From Palsa-1392 sp963819975 (GTDB taxonomy: Bacteria > Verrucomicrobiota > Verrucomicrobiia > Chthoniobacterales > UBA10450): a stretch of DNA of 64,000 nt. How positions within the stretch are numbered: the stretch's first letter is position 1; every line of letters starts with the position of its first letter. The stretch is from the NCBI GenBank assembly GCA_963819975.1, contig CAWFYE010000002.1:310001-374000 (forward strand). The letters run 5' to 3'. This document shows positions 44,562-53,151 of this stretch, one piece after another. The translations under genes and the position numbers were made by a program. A model generated the notes under the pieces. That model made no database searches, had not been told where the DNA came from, and saw nothing but the letters and a program-made list of their open reading frames with translations.

Positions 44562-44715
44562 TTTCCTGACGAGTCCCGGCCCCGGCTTGTCCAGAGCCCT
44601 GCGAAATAGCCATTGTCGCTGGCGGCAAAGGATTCCGAGTCCATCTTATGCGACAGCCGTCGGGTTGCTTCCCGCGCGCGACGGCGTCACTGAATCTTAA
44701 CCGGAGGACATTTCC

Positions 44716-45225
44716 ATGCTGGCAAACAAGAAAGTCGTCGAAGCAATCAACAAACAAATCGGCAACGAGTTTGGCGCGGCCATGCAGTACGTTGCGATCG
44801 CGTCCTATTTCTCGGTCGAGGCGCTGCCGCAGTTGGCCGAACATTTTTTTCGCCAGGCGGCCGAAGAAAACGATCACGCGATGCGGTTCATTCGATACGT
44901 CATCGACACCGGCGGCCTGGTCGTCATTCCGGCGATTGCCGCACCGCAGCCGACCTTCAAAACGGCCGAGGAAGCGATTCAGCTTTCGCTCGACCAGGAA
45001 ATCGAAGTCACGCACCAGATCAACGCACTCGTCGAGTTGGCCCGGGCGAAGAACGACTTCATCACGAACAATTTCCTGCAATGGTTCCTGACCGAACAAC
45101 TCGAGGAAGTCTCTTCGATGGATACGCTGCTCAAGATCGTGCAGCGGGGCGCGAATAATCTCCTGAGCGTCGAAGAATATCTCGTGCGGGTGGGCGTGAA
45201 GGGCGCCGGACCCGAGGCGCACTGA
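44716..45225 (+). CDS. Ferritin-like iron-storage protein
   Basis: A 169-residue four-helix-bundle protein. The ferroxidase-type ligands are visible in the order Glu (NEFGAAMQY), Glu..His (AEENDHAMRF) and Glu (LDQEIEVTHQINAL, TEQLEEV). It lacks the haem-ligand Met pattern of bacterioferritin as far as I can tell, so it is called ferritin. It would store iron as ferric mineral in the cytoplasm. A strong Shine-Dalgarno GGAGG lies 8 nt before ATG 44716. Confidence 0.9.
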   Translation: MLANKKVVEAINKQIGNEFGAAMQYVAIASYFSVEALPQLAEHFFRQAAEENDHAMRFIRYVIDTGGLVVIPAIAAPQPTFKTAEEAIQLSLDQEIEVTHQINALVELARAKNDFITNNFLQWFLTEQLEEVSSMDTLLKIVQRGANNLLSVEEYLVRVGVKGAGPEAH

Positions 45226-45231
45226 TCGCCG

Positions 45232-47103
45232 CTATTCGACGGTTACGCTTTTCGCCAGGTTGCGCGGCTTATCGACGTCGCGGCCGAGGGCGACGGCCAG
45301 ATGGTAGGCGAAAAGCTGGAGCGGGATGACGGTCAGGACCGGCATCACGACGTCCTCCGCGTCGGGCACGAGGATGAGATCGTCGGCGATGCCTTTCAAC
45401 TTGGCCGCGCCGCTTTCGGTCGTGACCGCGATGATCGGGCCTTTCCGCGCGCGCACCTGCTCGATGTTATTCAGGTTCTTGGAAAAAACCGCGTCGTCCG
45501 GCGCGATGAAAACCGAAGGCAGCTCCGGCTTAACGAGCGCAATGATGCCGTGCTTGAGCTCCGCGCTCGGATGACCTTCGGCGTACAGATAGGTGATCTC
45601 CTTTACCTTCAGCGCCGCTTCGAGCGCGATCGGAAAATTGAGCTGGCGACCGAAGAACAACATCCCGGAGGCGTCGACATACTTCTGCGCGATCTCTTTG
45701 ATCTGGTCGGTCATCTTGAGCAACTGCTCGATTTTCTCCGGCAATCCTTCGAGCGCTTCGATGATGCAGGTGCCTTCCGCGGTCGAAAGATGGCGCATCC
45801 GGCCTAACAAGAGGCCGATCAAATTCAGGATCACGACCTGGGAAGTAAACGACTTGGTCGCGGCCACACCGATCTCGGGCCCGGCATGCATGTAAACGCC
45901 GCCGTCGCTCTCCCGCGCGATCGTGCTCGCGACGTTGTTGCAGATGCCGAGCGTGCGGTAGCCCTTGCGCTGGCTCTCGCGGAGCGCGCCCAGCGTGTCC
46001 GCCGTCTCCCCGCTCTGGCTGATCGCGAAGACGAGGGTGTCACGCGTCATCGGGGTGTTGCGGTGGCGAAATTCACTCGCGTATTCCACTTCAGTCGGGA
46101 CCTGAGCGAGCTTTTCGATCAGGTATTCGCCCACCATCCCGGCGTGCAGCGCGGTCCCGCAGCCGGTCAAAACGATCCGCCCGACGTCGCGCAGTTCCGC
46201 CGGGGTCATATTCAATCCGCCTAACTTTGCCGTGCATTCTTCGAGACTGAGCCGGCCGCGCATCGCGTCGCGCACTGAGCCGGGCTGCTCGAAGATTTCC
46301 TTCAGCATGTAGTGCGGGTAATCGCCCTTCTTGATGTCCTCGGCGGTGAACTCGACTTTGCTGATCGAATGGTTTCCGCGTTCGCCGGCGAGCGAGCTGA
46401 TTTCGAATTTGTCGCGCTCGACCGCGACGAGATCGAAGTCGTTCAGATAAACAGCGTCGCGGGTGTAGGCGACGATCGCGCTCACATCGCTGGCCAGAAA
46501 ATTCTCGTCTTTCCCGACCCCGAGGACGAGCGGGCTGCCGCGGCGCGCGCCGACGATGAAATCGGGAATATCGGCGTGCACCATTGCGATGCCGTAGGTG
46601 CCGATGACCTGCTGCAGAGCGCTGCGAAGCGCTTCGACGAGGAGGGCCTTGTGCCGCCGGGGGTCGGTCACGCCCTTGGCGGAGTCGTCATAGATTTTTC
46701 CAACCAGATGGGCCAGCACTTCGGTATCGGTTTCGGAGGTGAAATGGTGCTCGCCCTCCTGCAGGAGCGCGTCTCGAATTTGGGCATAGTTTTCGATCAC
46801 GCCGTTGTGGACGAGAGCGAGTTTGCCGCTTTCATCGAAATGCGGATGCGCATTTTCATCGGTCGGCTTGCCGTGGGTCGCCCAGCGGGTGTGGCTGATG
46901 CCGTAGGTTCCGGTCGCCGGATTTTCCGCCATTAACTTCGAGAGCCCGGCGATACGGCCCGCGCACTTCCGGGTCTCGACGTGGTCACCATCGACGATCG
47001 CGACCCCCGCGGAATCATAACCGCGGTATTCCAGCCGGCGCAGCCCATCCAGTAAGATGGGTCCTGCTTCCGCTCGACCGACGTATCCGACGATGCCGCA
47101 CAT
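45232..47103 (-). CDS. glmS: GlmS, glutamine--fructose-6-phosphate aminotransferase
   Basis: A 623-residue enzyme making glucosamine-6-phosphate for peptidoglycan and lipopolysaccharide. The N-terminal Ntn glutaminase domain starts with the nucleophile Cys2 (MCGIVGYVG) and includes RWATHGKP; two SIS sugar-isomerase domains follow (TGCGTALHAG, FAISQSGETADTL, AEGHPSAELKHG), and it ends PRNLAKSVTVE. It converges on the ferritin gene with 6 bp between them. No glmS ribozyme was sought in detail in the short leader. Confidence 0.96.
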   Translation of the reverse strand: MCGIVGYVGRAEAGPILLDGLRRLEYRGYDSAGVAIVDGDHVETRKCAGRIAGLSKLMAENPATGTYGISHTRWATHGKPTDENAHPHFDESGKLALVHNGVIENYAQIRDALLQEGEHHFTSETDTEVLAHLVGKIYDDSAKGVTDPRRHKALLVEALRSALQQVIGTYGIAMVHADIPDFIVGARRGSPLVLGVGKDENFLASDVSAIVAYTRDAVYLNDFDLVAVERDKFEISSLAGERGNHSISKVEFTAEDIKKGDYPHYMLKEIFEQPGSVRDAMRGRLSLEECTAKLGGLNMTPAELRDVGRIVLTGCGTALHAGMVGEYLIEKLAQVPTEVEYASEFRHRNTPMTRDTLVFAISQSGETADTLGALRESQRKGYRTLGICNNVASTIARESDGGVYMHAGPEIGVAATKSFTSQVVILNLIGLLLGRMRHLSTAEGTCIIEALEGLPEKIEQLLKMTDQIKEIAQKYVDASGMLFFGRQLNFPIALEAALKVKEITYLYAEGHPSAELKHGIIALVKPELPSVFIAPDDAVFSKNLNNIEQVRARKGPIIAVTTESGAAKLKGIADDLILVPDAEDVVMPVLTVIPLQLFAYHLAVALGRDVDKPRNLAKSVTVE

Positions 47104-47227
47104 AAGTTAGGGCGGAAGCGTGACACCGACGGCGACCGGGCGCAAGGAACCGTCCCATCGCTCCATTCGATTGCGATTACGAGGAAGATGGACGCTTGCC
47201 GGAAGCTGGTTCATCTTGCGAGGTTTC

Positions 47228-48529
47228 ATGCCTCAATCACCCGCACTGCCGCCTGGTACGACGCAACGCACCCTTTCCATCATCATGGGTGGCGGAGCCG
47301 GAACCCGTCTCTTTCCGCTGACCAAGGACCGCTCCAAGCCGGCAGTGCCGTTAGGCGGAAAATACCGGCTGGTCGATATCCCGATCAGCAATTGTCTCAA
47401 CTCCGGGCTGCGCTCGATTTACGTCCTGACGCAGTTCAACAGCATGTCGCTCCACCGCCATATTCAGGCGAGCTACAAGTTTGATAATTTCTCGCGCAGT
47501 TTCGTCGACATCCTCGCCGCCCAGCAGACCCCCGAGGGCGCGCAATGGTACCAGGGCACGGCCGACGCGGTCCGGCAGAATTTGCGCTATTTTCTCGAAC
47601 AGCCCTACGATTATTTCCTCATCCTGAGCGGCGATCAGCTTTATCGGATGGATTTCCGGACGCTGCTCCATCAGCACATTCGCTCGGGGGCAGAGATCAC
47701 TCTTGCGACCACGCCGGTGCAACGCGCCGCCGCCTCGGATTTCGGGATCATGCTGAGCCGGCCCGACCACCGGATCACGCGCTTCGAGGAAAAGCCGAAG
47801 GAGGCCGCTCTGCTCGACGAGCTGAAACTTGATCGCGAACTCCTCGAATCAATCGGGAGCAAGGCCGATGAAGAACTCTTCGAAGCTTCGATGGGCATCT
47901 ACGTTTTCAATCGCCAGGTGCTGGTCGATTGCCTCGATAGCGACCTGGACGATTTCGGGAAACACGTCATCCCCAAGGCGATCGGCGAACGCCACGTCGA
48001 CTCCTACATTTTTAAGGGCTACTGGGAGGACATCGGAACGATCCGCGCTTTTTATCAGGCGAATCTCGATCTGACCGATTTGCAGCCGCAGTACAGTTTT
48101 TTTGAGGCGACAGCTCCAATCTACACTCATCCGCGATTCTTGCCGGGGAGCAAGATCAACGGCGCCACCCTGCGCCAGGCGATCATCTCGGATGGCTGCA
48201 TTATCTCCGATGCCCACATCGAGCGGAGCGTGATCGGTGTGCGCAGCATCATTCGGAGCGGAGCGACGATTCGCAATAGTGTGGTGATGGGAGGCGACCA
48301 TTTCGAAGGCGCTGCGCCGCAGCCGGCAGGCGATGTCCCGCGGATCGGGATCGGGCGCAATTGCGTCATCGATCGCGCGATCATCGACAAGAATGCGCGC
48401 ATCGGGGACGGTGTCGTGATCACCCCGGAAGGCAAAGAGGCGAACTTCGACGCCGGCAATTATTACATCCGGGACGGGATCGTCGTGGTGCCCAAGGATG
48501 CGGTCATCCCGGCAGGCTTTTGGATCTGA
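47228..48529 (+). CDS. glgC: GlgC, glucose-1-phosphate adenylyltransferase
   Basis: A 433-residue enzyme forming ADP-glucose, the donor for glycogen synthesis. The N-terminal nucleotidyltransferase motif is MGGGAGTRLFPLTKDRSKPAVPLGGKYR (start of the run), then YYQGTADAVRQ-type sequence WYQGTADAVRQ, FEEKPKE, and a C-terminal left-handed beta-helix region. ATG 47228 is chosen; the open frame reaches back to 47120 but that part looks non-coding. It is divergent from glmS. MalQ at 53,152 is another glycogen-related gene nearby. Confidence 0.94.
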   Translation: MPQSPALPPGTTQRTLSIIMGGGAGTRLFPLTKDRSKPAVPLGGKYRLVDIPISNCLNSGLRSIYVLTQFNSMSLHRHIQASYKFDNFSRSFVDILAAQQTPEGAQWYQGTADAVRQNLRYFLEQPYDYFLILSGDQLYRMDFRTLLHQHIRSGAEITLATTPVQRAAASDFGIMLSRPDHRITRFEEKPKEAALLDELKLDRELLESIGSKADEELFEASMGIYVFNRQVLVDCLDSDLDDFGKHVIPKAIGERHVDSYIFKGYWEDIGTIRAFYQANLDLTDLQPQYSFFEATAPIYTHPRFLPGSKINGATLRQAIISDGCIISDAHIERSVIGVRSIIRSGATIRNSVVMGGDHFEGAAPQPAGDVPRIGIGRNCVIDRAIIDKNARIGDGVVITPEGKEANFDAGNYYIRDGIVVVPKDAVIPAGFWI

Positions 48530-48553
48530 GAGCGGACGCGGGGCGCGCGAACG

Positions 48554-48796
48554 TTAATTATCGATCGAGGCGCCGGCGGCGCCGCCGCCCAGTCCGCCAG
48601 GAACGTTAGCGCCGCTTTCCCACTTGGCTGGCTTATTCCACGGGATCGAAGACTCCCTGCGGGCATCGGGATCTTCAATCAAAGCGGTCCGCGGTTTGTC
48701 TGTCGTCGCGCAGGAGGAAAAGAGAACCACGCAGGGGGCGGCTAGCGCAATCGTCAGAAAAAGGCTGTGTAATTTACGAACGGGTATTTCCAGCAT
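48554..48796 (-). CDS. Small lipoprotein, function unknown
   Basis: An 80-residue protein with a signal sequence (about 8-28) ending in the lipobox LFSSC, so the mature protein should be lipid-anchored at Cys29. The remainder is short, with a glycine-rich end GGLGGGAAGAS. It overlaps the coiled-coil protein gene by 23 nt and is probably co-transcribed with it. Confidence 0.7.
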   Translation of the reverse strand: MLEIPVRKLHSLFLTIALAAPCVVLFSSCATTDKPRTALIEDPDARRESSIPWNKPAKWESGANVPGGLGGGAAGASIDN

Positions 48797-49565
48797 ATAC
48801 GACGGTATCTCCGGGCTGCACCTGGACGCCGCGCGCCAGGGTGTTGCTCAAGATATCGCCTATCGAAGTGGTCGGTTCAACTGAGGAGATGCGGATCTTG
48901 CCAATCAGCGCTCCCTGGCGCATGACGAGCATTTCGGAATTTGGGACAACCCCCTGGCGATCTCCCATGTCGAGGACAACAAAGTTGTAGGCTTGGTTGA
49001 CCGCCAGCACGATCCCGTGCACGCCGGCAGCGTTCACGCCCGACTCGCGCCGCTTCTTGTCCTGCTCCATCTCAGCCACCTTGTCCTGGGCCATTTTCAC
49101 CTTGTCGGCCAGAATACTCTTTTCCTGCTCGGCGGCTTCAAGTTGCTGCTTGGCGTCGTCGAGCATCGCTTTCATCTCGTTCGGCGAGACTCCGTCCGGC
49201 GCGCCCGGCACGCCGGCGACGGTTGCCGCAGCTACTTGTCCCTCCAGTTCTTTGATACGGGTGTCGTTTGCCTGGAGATTGGATTCGAGTTCAGCCTTTT
49301 CGTTCTGCGCCTTGCTCAGGTCCGCCTCGGCGGCGATTGCTTTTGCTTCCGCCGCGGTTGCCTTGCTTTGCTCGGCCGCGAGAGCCGCTTCTTTTGCCTT
49401 CAGTTTCTTTTCGCCCGCCGTCCGCGCCCGGTCCGACATGTCGCGCGCCGAAATTGTCGTAGCCAGTTCGCTTCTTAGATCCTTGACCTTATTTGTGTTT
49501 AAGAATCCGAAGACGAGCGACAACGTCATCAGGAACATGGAAATCCCGATTAAGATCTTGGGCAT
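48774..49565 (-). CDS. Membrane-anchored coiled-coil protein with C-terminal beta domain
   Basis: A 263-residue protein: one N-terminal membrane segment (about 4-22), a long Ala/Glu/Lys-rich coiled coil (about 25-165) and a C-terminal domain (about 180-263) with GIVLAVNQAYNFVVLDMGDRQGV, VVPNSEMLV and GKIRISSVEPTTSIGD. The latter resembles the beta domains of MreC-like or FlgT-like envelope proteins, but I do not assign a family. ATG 49565 is preferred to an in-frame TTG at 49601. A lipoprotein gene follows, so a joint envelope role is plausible. Confidence 0.68.
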   Translation of the reverse strand: MPKILIGISMFLMTLSLVFGFLNTNKVKDLRSELATTISARDMSDRARTAGEKKLKAKEAALAAEQSKATAAEAKAIAAEADLSKAQNEKAELESNLQANDTRIKELEGQVAAATVAGVPGAPDGVSPNEMKAMLDDAKQQLEAAEQEKSILADKVKMAQDKVAEMEQDKKRRESGVNAAGVHGIVLAVNQAYNFVVLDMGDRQGVVPNSEMLVMRQGALIGKIRISSVEPTTSIGDILSNTLARGVQVQPGDTVVYAGNTRS

Positions 49566-49759
49566 GGCGGCGGGTGGCTGGGGTAGGGCGATATTGGACA
49601 AAGACGCTAAGGCAGCGTTCTAGCTGGTCGAGCCGGTCAAAAGCAACATCCTTTTGCCGGGTTTTTCCTTGGTCCCGAAAAGAATCCCATTTTCCAAGCG
49701 TACCGGGAAGACGATTCGAAATTGCGCCGCTCGCGCTTCCGCCTTATAGCAACTGCCTC

Positions 49760-49915
49760 ATGGGCCAACAACACCGAGTCAAAGTTAAGCGGAAGCGCCG
49801 GAAAGCGTACGTCGAACGCAAACGCGCAGCGGCCAAAACTCCGCGCCGTCCGGCGGCGAAGGCGCGAGCCAAGAAAGCGCCTGCGGCGAAAAGCGCTCCT
49901 GCCGAGGCGAGTTGA
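49760..49915 (+). CDS. Small very basic protein upstream of the NYN ribonuclease
   Basis: A 51-residue protein, MGQQHRVKVKRKRRKAYVERK at the start followed by repeats of Ala/Lys/Arg/Pro to the end. The composition resembles nucleic-acid-binding tails of ribosomal or histone-like proteins. It lies 31 bp before the NYN-domain gene, suggesting an RNA-linked pair. The open frame reaches back to 49493, but that part overlaps the divergent gene and looks non-coding. Confidence 0.6.
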   Translation: MGQQHRVKVKRKRRKAYVERKRAAAKTPRRPAAKARAKKAPAAKSAPAEAS

Positions 49916-49946
49916 TCCGGACCGGGCGACCGCCTTATCCTGAGCG

Positions 49947-50351
49947 GTGCGGCCGCAATATCTATTGGTCGACGGGCACAGCATCATTTTCGCCTGGCCC
50001 GAGCTGCGTTCCCTGCACGAACGCCGCACCTCGCTCGCTCGCGAAGCGTTGACCCGCCAGTTGCGCGAATTCCAGGATTGGACCGGGATCCACGTTGTGG
50101 TCGTCTTCGATGGCCGCGGCAGCGCCATCTCGCACGAAGCCGAACCGGGCGAAATTCAGGTCTTCTATTCCCGCCTCGGGCAGACCGCGGACTCGATCAT
50201 CGAGCGCTTGGCGAGCAAGTACGCCGAGCGTTATCGGCTGATCGTTGCGACGGGCGATTATCTGGAACAGGAAACGGCGAGCGCGAGCGGGGCGGAAACC
50301 CTTTCCCCGGAAGGTCTGCGCGAGCTCTTGCGCGACGCCCGGCCTCGTTAG
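49947..50351 (+). CDS. NYN-domain (YacP-like) putative endoribonuclease
   Basis: A 134-residue PIN-like protein. Acidic residues of the NYN fold are visible in LLVDGHSII, VVVFDGRGS and IVATGDYLEQ. YacP/Rae1-type proteins cut mRNA on the ribosome in Bacillus; function here is inferred. The start is GTG 49947. Its TAG stop (50349-50351) lies inside an exact 9-mer (50345-50353), and the converging response regulator uses the same 9-mer for its TAA stop. Confidence 0.82.
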   Translation: MRPQYLLVDGHSIIFAWPELRSLHERRTSLAREALTRQLREFQDWTGIHVVVVFDGRGSAISHEAEPGEIQVFYSRLGQTADSIIERLASKYAERYRLIVATGDYLEQETASASGAETLSPEGLRELLRDARPR

Positions 50352-50353
50352 GC
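50345..50353. repeat. 9-mer copy supplying stop codons to two convergent genes
   Basis: TCGTTAGGC on the plus strand gives CGT-TAG, ending the NYN gene; the reverse complement gives GCC-TAA, ending the response regulator gene at 50348. The two genes overlap by four bases within this word. These are the two reading frames in which the word cannot occur inside a gene. Confidence 0.85.
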
Positions 50354-50797
50354 CGCTCCAAGCAGGGCGGGCCGGGTGGCGGGGAGCGATTCGCGACCGG
50401 CGCGTTGCCGGCTGGTCGCCAGAACCCGGGACAGGACGCAATAAAGTTGGTCGACCGGCAGGTTCTTGCTCACGTAGCCGTTCGCGCCGGCGCGCAGAGC
50501 GGCGTGCATCTTTTCCTCGTCGTAGCCGACTCCAGTGAAGACGATAATCGGTAAGCTGGGCTGAATCTCCCGGATGAAGGCGATAAGTGAGATGCCGTCG
50601 ACTTTCGGCATATTGAGGTCGACCACGACCACTTCGCAGTCATGCACCTCGAGCCAGGTCGCGGTCTGGAAGCTCTCCGTCAGAGTGGCACAGCTATGGC
50701 CTTTTTGCTTCAGGTAGGCGGCGAGAAACCGGGTGATCGATGGGTCGTCATCGATGACAAGGAAATCTGCGCCGCACTCGCGATTCAGGATTTTCAT
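50348..50797 (-). CDS. Single-domain response regulator
   Basis: A 149-residue protein with a receiver domain (about 10-128) and no output domain. The acidic pocket is DDD at 16-18, the phospho-acceptor D60 in VVVDLNMPKVDG, and Lys in YVSKNLP. A short tail (about 129-149) follows. No kinase is adjacent, so its partner is unknown. It converges on the NYN gene. Confidence 0.85.
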   Translation of the reverse strand: MKILNRECGADFLVIDDDPSITRFLAAYLKQKGHSCATLTESFQTATWLEVHDCEVVVVDLNMPKVDGISLIAFIREIQPSLPIIVFTGVGYDEEKMHAALRAGANGYVSKNLPVDQLYCVLSRVLATSRQRAGRESLPATRPALLGAA

Positions 50798-50826
50798 AGG
50801 TGCAAGAGCTGGAGGGGGAGGCAGTT

Positions 50827-50851
50827 CTTATAATTTCTAGAACCGTATAAG
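50827..50851. repeat. Nested palindromes upstream of the response regulator gene
   Basis: CTTATA (50827-50832) and TATAAG (50846-50851) form an inverted repeat around the 8-bp palindrome TTCTAGAA (50835-50842). It lies 30-54 bp before the response regulator start. The A/T-rich sequence could contain a -10 element or a dimeric repressor site; neither can be shown from sequence alone. Confidence 0.4.
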
Positions 50852-50945
50852 CAGTAACCTTGCCACCGGCCAAATAGCATGAAAGTTCGGAAGAACGCTC
50901 TTCTTGCGGGGGAGGGCGTTAACTAAAAGCAACCCGTTCTAGTGT

Positions 50946-50961
50946 GCGCTGACCTCAGCGC
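50946..50961. repeat. Compact perfect hairpin in the 310-bp spacer
   Basis: GCGCTGACCTCAGCGC is a perfect inverted repeat with a 6-bp stem and ACCT loop, or 7 bp with a 2-base centre. No T-tract follows on either strand. It lies in the divergent spacer 50798-51107, which otherwise holds a 9-mer copy at 51026 and no coding sequence that I can support. Confidence 0.4.
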
Positions 50962-51018
50962 ATGCATCCTCCGAGCCGAATGCGCTTTTCTCCGCTGGGG
51001 GCAGCGAACGCTTCAAGC

Positions 51019-51034
51019 GGATTAGGCCTAACGA
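51019..51034. repeat. 9-mer copy forming a head-to-head palindrome
   Basis: An exact GCCTAACGA (51026-51034) is preceded by the inverted start of another copy, so that TTAGGCCTAA (51020-51029) is a 10-bp perfect palindrome, flanked by GGATT/AATCC-like ends. It lies 75 bp upstream of the helicase gene. Paired inverted copies are typical of uptake words placed at terminators in Neisseria, but here the pair is partial. Confidence 0.55.
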
Positions 51035-51107
51035 ATCCTTCCGGCTGGACGGAAACGCAAAACTTTTCGTTGAAGAGCGAGGGGCGAGACCGCAGCGTAA
51101 TCGCCCA

Positions 51108-53108
51108 ATGTCCCGCGAATACACGCTTCAGCGCGCCCCCTCCGCGGTCACGATCAGCATCGACTACGCGGCGGAGCTGAACGAGCAACAATACGCTGCC
51201 GTGACCGCGCCGCCCGGCCCGCTCCTCGTCATCGCCGGCGCTGGTTCGGGCAAGACTCGGACCCTCACTTATCGCGTCGCCTACCTCCTCGAAAACGGCA
51301 TCGACCCACGCAACATCCTCCTTCTCACCTTCACGAACAAAGCCGCCCGCCAAATGCTCGACCGGGTCGCGAATCTCCTCCCGATGGACGCGAGCGGACT
51401 CTGGGGCGGGACTTTCCACTCCATCGGTAACCGGATGCTGCGCCGGCACGGCAGTGCGCTCGGTTACACGAGCGGATTCACGATCATGGATCGCGAGGAC
51501 CAGAAGGATCTGCTCAACTCCGTCGTCGCGGGGAGCGGGATCGATCCGAAGGAGATCCGCTTTCCGAAGGGCGACGTGCTGGCGGACATCTTCAGCTTTG
51601 TCGTTAATACCGAGCGGCCGATCGAGGAATTGCTCGCGGAAAAATTTCCCTATTTCCTCCCGCTCCTCGAGCAGATCAAAGACGTGCACGTGCGCTACGA
51701 AAAGCGCAAGAAATCGACCAATTCGCTCGACTTCGACGACCTGCTGGAAAAAACGCTCCGGATGCTGAAGGAGAACGAGGAGATCGCGGCATTTTACCGG
51801 CGGCAATTCCAGTTCATCCTCGTCGACGAATACCAGGACACAAACAAGATCCAGGCCGATTTCATCGACCTGCTTGCGGTGGAGCACCAGAACGTCATGG
51901 TGGTCGGCGACGACGCGCAGTCGATCTATTCCTGGCGCGGGGCCAATTTCCAAAACATTCTCGCTTTTCCGCGGCGTTATCCGAAGGCGCAGGTCTTCAA
52001 GATAGAGCTGAATTACCGAAGCGTGCCGGAGATTCTGCAGGTCGCGAACGCCGCCATCTCGGCCAACACCCAGCAATTCCGGAAACAACTCAGCGCCACG
52101 CGCCTAACGAAACAGGCGAGACCCGCCATGGTCGCCCTGAACGACGGCGGCGAGCAGGCGCTCTTCATCGCCCAGCGCATCCTCGAGCTGCGCGACGAAG
52201 GGATCGAGCTGAACGAAATTGCGGTCCTTTACCGCTCGCACTATCACGCGGTTGAGTTACAACTCGAGCTTTCTCGCCGCGGTATTCCTTATCAGATCAC
52301 GAGCGGCATTCGGTTTTTCGAGCAGGCGCACATTAAGGATGTTGCTGCCTTCATTCGTTTTGTCGCCAATCCGCGCGATGAGGTAGCCTTCAAACGCATG
52401 GTCCGTCTTCTGCCCGGGATCGGCGGGAAGAGCGCGGAAAATCTCTGGCGCGCCTGGGAGGAATCGCTCGGAAAAGATTCGGTAATCGTTTCCTGGAGCA
52501 ATCGACTGTTGCCCATGGCGGTCGGCGCACGCGCCACACGATCCTGGCAGCAACTGGCTGATACCCTGGACGAGATTGCGCCTAACGGAGAACCGAAGCA
52601 GCCGACCGAGATGATTATGTCGATCGTGGAAGCGATCTACGACGACTATGCCAAAGCCACTTTCGCCAATTACGAGCTTCGCAAGGAGGACCTGAGCCAG
52701 TTAGCCGGCTTTGCGCGTCAGTTTAAGGACATCCACGAATTTCTCTCCCAGCTCGCCCTCATCAGTAACGTCGATGCCGAGCCGGCGGTGAACCAGGCCG
52801 GCGACACCGAAGCGGTCAATCTTTCGTCCGTTCACCAGGCCAAGGGCCTCGAGTTTTACGCCGTCTTCGTCATCTGGCTGACCGACGGGATGTTCCCGAG
52901 CACCCGCTCGCTCGATACGCGCGAGGCGATCGAAGAAGAGCGCCGCCTCTTCTACGTTGCCGTGACCCGCGCGCGTGACGAACTCTACCTCACCTATCCG
53001 CACATGCGTCTCAACGCCGGCTACGGCGACATGTTCCAGCGCCCCTCGCGCTTCCTGAAGGAAATTCCGACCACGCTCGTCGAGGACTGGAACGTCCGGC
53101 GGCGCTGA
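51108..53108 (+). CDS. UvrD/PcrA/Rep-type superfamily 1A DNA helicase
   Basis: A 666-residue 3'-5' DNA helicase. The helicase motifs are in order: Q motif LNEQQYAAV, Walker A AGAGSGKTRT, Ia LLTFTNKAA, II VDEYQDTN, III VVGDDAQSIYSWRGA, IV NYRS, V VNLSSVHQAKGLEF and VI EERRLFYVAVTRAR. It is expected to act in repair and replication restart. Which of UvrD, PcrA or Rep cannot be told; the length is slightly shorter than UvrD. 9-mer copies at 52102 encode Leu-Thr. Confidence 0.94.
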   Translation: MSREYTLQRAPSAVTISIDYAAELNEQQYAAVTAPPGPLLVIAGAGSGKTRTLTYRVAYLLENGIDPRNILLLTFTNKAARQMLDRVANLLPMDASGLWGGTFHSIGNRMLRRHGSALGYTSGFTIMDREDQKDLLNSVVAGSGIDPKEIRFPKGDVLADIFSFVVNTERPIEELLAEKFPYFLPLLEQIKDVHVRYEKRKKSTNSLDFDDLLEKTLRMLKENEEIAAFYRRQFQFILVDEYQDTNKIQADFIDLLAVEHQNVMVVGDDAQSIYSWRGANFQNILAFPRRYPKAQVFKIELNYRSVPEILQVANAAISANTQQFRKQLSATRLTKQARPAMVALNDGGEQALFIAQRILELRDEGIELNEIAVLYRSHYHAVELQLELSRRGIPYQITSGIRFFEQAHIKDVAAFIRFVANPRDEVAFKRMVRLLPGIGGKSAENLWRAWEESLGKDSVIVSWSNRLLPMAVGARATRSWQQLADTLDEIAPNGEPKQPTEMIMSIVEAIYDDYAKATFANYELRKEDLSQLAGFARQFKDIHEFLSQLALISNVDAEPAVNQAGDTEAVNLSSVHQAKGLEFYAVFVIWLTDGMFPSTRSLDTREAIEEERRLFYVAVTRARDELYLTYPHMRLNAGYGDMFQRPSRFLKEIPTTLVEDWNVRRR

Positions 53109-53151
53109 TCTGTCGCAAGCCTCCTGATCGAATGCCGGGCGCCCTAAACGA

